Part shown: positions 61,601-64,000 of the stretch, piece after piece | Numbering within the stretch: the first letter of the stretch is position 1 | How the letters are laid out: every line of letters begins with the position of its first letter | Origin: Limanda limanda | Lineage: Eukaryota > Chordata > Actinopteri > Pleuronectiformes > Pleuronectidae | Reading direction: 5' to 3' | Length of the DNA stretch: 64,000 nucleotides | Assembly (NCBI RefSeq): GCF_963576545.1 | Contig: NW_026870455.1 | Span: 262,501-326,500 of the forward strand | The notes under the pieces: model-generated | Database searches by the model: none | What the model saw: the letters and a program-made list of their open reading frames with translations, nothing else | Told to the model about the DNA's origin: nothing | Translations under genes and position numbers: made by a program

Positions 61601-64000
61601 TGTTTAGTGACATTTGGGATGATGTGTGATGAAGAATTCAAGAATTTAACCATTTCTTCCAAAAAAGGCTTATCTCCCTGTTTCCAGCGCTTTTCTGACA
61701 CTTGGGCTGACATGTGATGAAAAAGTCAGAAATCTCAATCAATGCTTCCAAAAAAGGCTTATCTCCCCGTTTCCAGCTGTTTAGTGACATTTGGGATAAT
61801 GTGTGATGAAAAATTCAAGAATTTAACCTTTTCTTCCAAAAAAAGGCAGATCTCCCTGTTGCCAGCGCTTTTCTGACACTTGGGCTGACATGTGATGAAA
61901 AAGTCAGAAATCTTAATCAATGCTTCCAAAAAAGGCTTATCTCCCCGTTTCCAGCTGTTTAGTGACATTTGGGATGATGTGTGATGAAAAATTCAAGAAT
62001 ATAACCTTTTCTTCCAAAAAAAAGGCAGATCTCCCTGTTTCCAGCGCTTTTCTGACACTGGAGCTGATATGTGATGAAAAAGTCAAAATGTTCACCATTG
62101 CTTCCAAAAAAGGCTTATCTCCCCGTTTCCAGCTGTTTAGTGACATTTGGGATGATGTGTGATGAAAAATTCAAGAATTTAACCATTTCTTCCAAAAAAG
62201 GCTTATCTCCCTGTTTCCAGCGCTTTTCTGACACTTGGGCTGACATGTGATGAAAAAGTCAGAAATCTTAATCAATGCTTCCAAAAAAGGCTTATCTCCC
62301 CGTTTCCAGCTGTTTAGTGACATTTGGGATAATGTGTGATGAAAAATTCAAGAATTTAACCTTTTCTTCCAAAAAAAGGCAGATCTCCCTGTTGCCAGCG
62401 CTTTTCTGACACTTGGGCTGACATGTGATGAAAAAGTCAGAAATCTTAATCAATGCTTCCAAAAAAGGCTTATCTCCCCGTTTCCAGCTGTTTAGTGACA
62501 TTTGGGATGATGTGTGATGAAATATTCAAGAATTTAACCTTTTCTTCCAAAAAAAGGCAGATCTCCCTGTTTCCAGCGCTTTTCTGACACTTGGGCTGAC
62601 ATGTGATGAAAAAGTCAGAAATCTTAATCAATGCTTCCAAAAAAGGCTTATCTCCCCGTTTCCAGCTGTTTAGTGACATTTGGGATGATGTGTGATGAAA
62701 AATTGAAGAATTTAACCTTTTCTTCCAAAAAAAGGCAGATCTCCCTGTTTCCAGCGCCTTTCTGACACTGGAGCTGATATGTGATGAAAAAGTCAAAATG
62801 TTAACCATTGCTTCCAAAAAAAGGCTTATCTCCCCGTTTCCAGCTGTTTAGTGACATTTGGGATGATGTGTGATGAAAAATTCAAGAATTTAACCATTTC
62901 TTCCAAAAAAGGCTTATCTCCCTGTTTCCAGCGCTTTTCTGACACTTGGGCTGACATGTAATGAAAAAGTCAAAAATCTTAATCAATGCTTCCAAAAAAA
63001 GCTTATCTCCCCGTTTCTAGCTGTTTAGTGACATTTGGGATGATGTGTGATGAAAAATTCAAGAATTTAACCTTTTCTTCCAAAAAAAGGCAGATCTCCC
63101 TGTTTCCAGCGCTTTTCTGACACTGGAGCTGATATGTGATGAAAAAGTCAAAATGTTCACCATTGCTTCCAAAAAAGGCTTATCTCCCCGTTTCCAGCTG
63201 TTTAGTGACATTTGGGATGATGTGTGATGAAAAATTCAAGAATTTAACCATTTCTTCCAAAAAAGGCTTATCTCCCTGTTTCCAGCGCTTTTCTGACACT
63301 TGGGCTGACATGTGATGAAAAAGTCAGAAATCTTAATCAATGCTTCCAAAAAAGGCTTATCTCCCCGTTTCCAGCTGTTTAGTGACATTTGGGATGAGGT
63401 GTGATGAAAAATTCAAGAATTTAACCTTTTCTTCCAAAAAAAGGCAGATCTCCCTGTTTCCAGCGCTTTTCTGACACTTGGGCTGACATGTGATGAAAAA
63501 GTCAGAAATCTTAATCAATGCTTCCAAAAAAGGCTTATCTCCCGTTTCCAGCTGTTTAGTGACATTTGGGATGATGTGTGATAAAAAATTCAAGAATTTA
63601 ACCATTTCTTCCAAAAAAGGCTTATCTCCCTGTTTCCAGCGCTTTTCTGACACTTGGGCTGACATGTGATGAAAAAGTCAGAAATCTTAATCAATGCTTC
63701 CAAAAAAGGCTTATCTCCCCGTTTCCAGCTGTTTAGTGACATTTGGGATGATGTGTGATGAAGAATTCAAGAATTTAACCATTTCTTCCAAAAAAGGCTT
63801 ATCTCCCTGTTTCCAGCGCTTTTCTGACACTTGGGCTGACATGTGATGAAAAAGTCAGAAATCTCAATCAATGCTTCCAAAAAAGGCTTATCTCCCCGTT
63901 TCCAGCTGTTTAGTGACATTTGGGATAATGTGTGATGAAAAATTCAAGAATTTAACCTTTTCTTCCAAAAAAAGGCAGATCTCCCTGTTGCCAGCGCTTT
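58622..64000. repeat. Terminal mosaic of known subfamilies
   Basis: No single clean period covers this 5.4-kb end. It is built of the same blocks: ATAATG/TTGCC dimers, AAATATTC, AAATTGAAG with GCGCCTTTC, TTTCTAGC with GTTCACC, GGCTGATCTTCCCG, AATAGTC/GATGAGG and GAAGAATTC. Stretches near 59,800-60,300 and 62,500-63,300 resemble each other. Small private changes include a 6-bp loss (CTCTCCAGCGC, 58,668), CCTTTTTCTTCC (59,168), TTTCCCAGCG (59,558), TTTGGTGAC (60,720), TTAACTAATGC (61,029) and ATCTCAATC (61,733 and 63,862). No non-satellite sequence was seen. Confidence 0.8.

Larger units (their letters stand above)
1..64000. repeat. Satellite DNA array, 177-bp dimeric unit, about 361 copies
   Basis: Every line of the window reads as head-to-tail copies of one 177-bp unit, all in the same orientation. 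The unit is a dimer of two related halves. A is 88 bp and reads from an A6 run through CCCCGTTTCCAGCTG to ACCATTTCTTCC. B is 89 bp and reads through CCCTGTTTCCAGCGC to TCAATGCTTCC. The last A half of the window begins at 63,879, which fits about 361 dimers. Consensus GC is about 38%. The array starts inside an A half and stops inside a B half, so it extends beyond both edges. No inverted segment, transposon insertion or unique sequence was seen. Known biology: satellites of 150-180 bp with higher-order structure are typical of centromeres and pericentromeres. Assignment to a centromere here is inference; the species and family are not recognised. Confidence 0.97.

Noticed and set aside
1..64000. 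CRISPR array or bacterial direct-repeat locus
   Set aside because: Repeats abut with no unique spacers, the unit is 177 bp, there are no cas genes, and higher-order duplications are of eukaryotic satellite type.
1..64000. Human-type alpha satellite (171 bp)
   Set aside because: Unit length and sequence differ. The only notable similarity is the CCCGTTTCCA string of the CENP-B box.
1..64000. Canonical CENP-B boxes
   Set aside because: I found no site meeting all nine core positions of nTTCGnnnnAnnCGGGn on either strand. Even the variant TTTCGAGCTG (33,074 and 35,730) does not. Only 6-of-9 sites are claimed.
1..64000. Transposable element insertions, target-site duplications, telomere repeats, tRNA or rRNA genes
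   Set aside because: No stretch departs from the satellite by more than a few bases, so there is no room for an inserted element or RNA gene.
1..64000. T-rich and A-rich runs as transcription terminators or promoters
   Set aside because: The A5-A8 runs recur at each half-unit border and inside each half as parts of the repeat. Nothing links them to a transcription unit.

Overview
The whole window, from base 1 to base 64,000, is one uninterrupted block of eukaryotic tandem satellite DNA. I see no gene, RNA gene, transposon, telomere repeat or other non-satellite sequence, and both ends fall inside repeat units. The basic unit is a 177-bp dimer made of two related half-units, A (88 bp) and B (89 bp), about 80% alike by eye. 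That gives roughly 361 dimers. GC of the consensus dimer is about 38%. A unit close to one nucleosome repeat, head-to-tail order over tens of kilobases, and multi-kilobase near-identical duplications point to a centromeric or pericentromeric (or other heterochromatic) array in a plant or animal nuclear genome. I do not recognise the family and cannot name the species. It is not human-type alpha satellite.

Layout. About 1-6,300: irregular higher-order blocks with recurring offsets of 1,771, 1,594 and about 2,655 bp. About 6,340-10,335: blocks repeated at offsets of 1,861 and 2,215 bp, that is 10.5 and 12.5 dimers. 11,358-27,630: a 7.3-kb block present twice (offset 8,959 bp) around a 1.6-kb spacer that is itself a partial third copy; each 7.3-kb copy carries a nested 890-bp tandem duplication. 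28,540-30,760: a stretch dense in one-base indels, probably poor consensus. 30,000-38,233: blocks marked by a hybrid half-unit, with a 2,656-bp tandem repeat. 37,895-52,522: a second large duplication of 7.2/6.3 kb, whose two copies differ by one 885-bp tandem unit and a small conversion-like patch. 53,200-55,340: blocks of 795 and 972 bp. 56,093-58,622: a 1,238-bp tandem repeat. 58,700-64,000: a mosaic of the same subfamilies.

Four half-unit types are mixed: A, B, C (a B variant) and rare A/C hybrids. They combine into named blocks by linked diagnostic bases. Strict A-B alternation is broken in only a few places (eight A-A junctions with the hybrid, three B-B junctions), and those breaks explain why several higher-order offsets are half-integer multiples of 177.

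The most interesting sequence-level signal is a 17-bp site at the same place in every half-unit that resembles the CENP-B box on the minus strand. A and B each keep a different one of the two CpGs of that box, and these are the only CpGs in the consensus dimer. The A half also has a 14-bp dyad containing a TTCnnGAA core. Many short open frames (69-144 codons) exist on both strands, but they are by-products of a repeat whose length is divisible by three.
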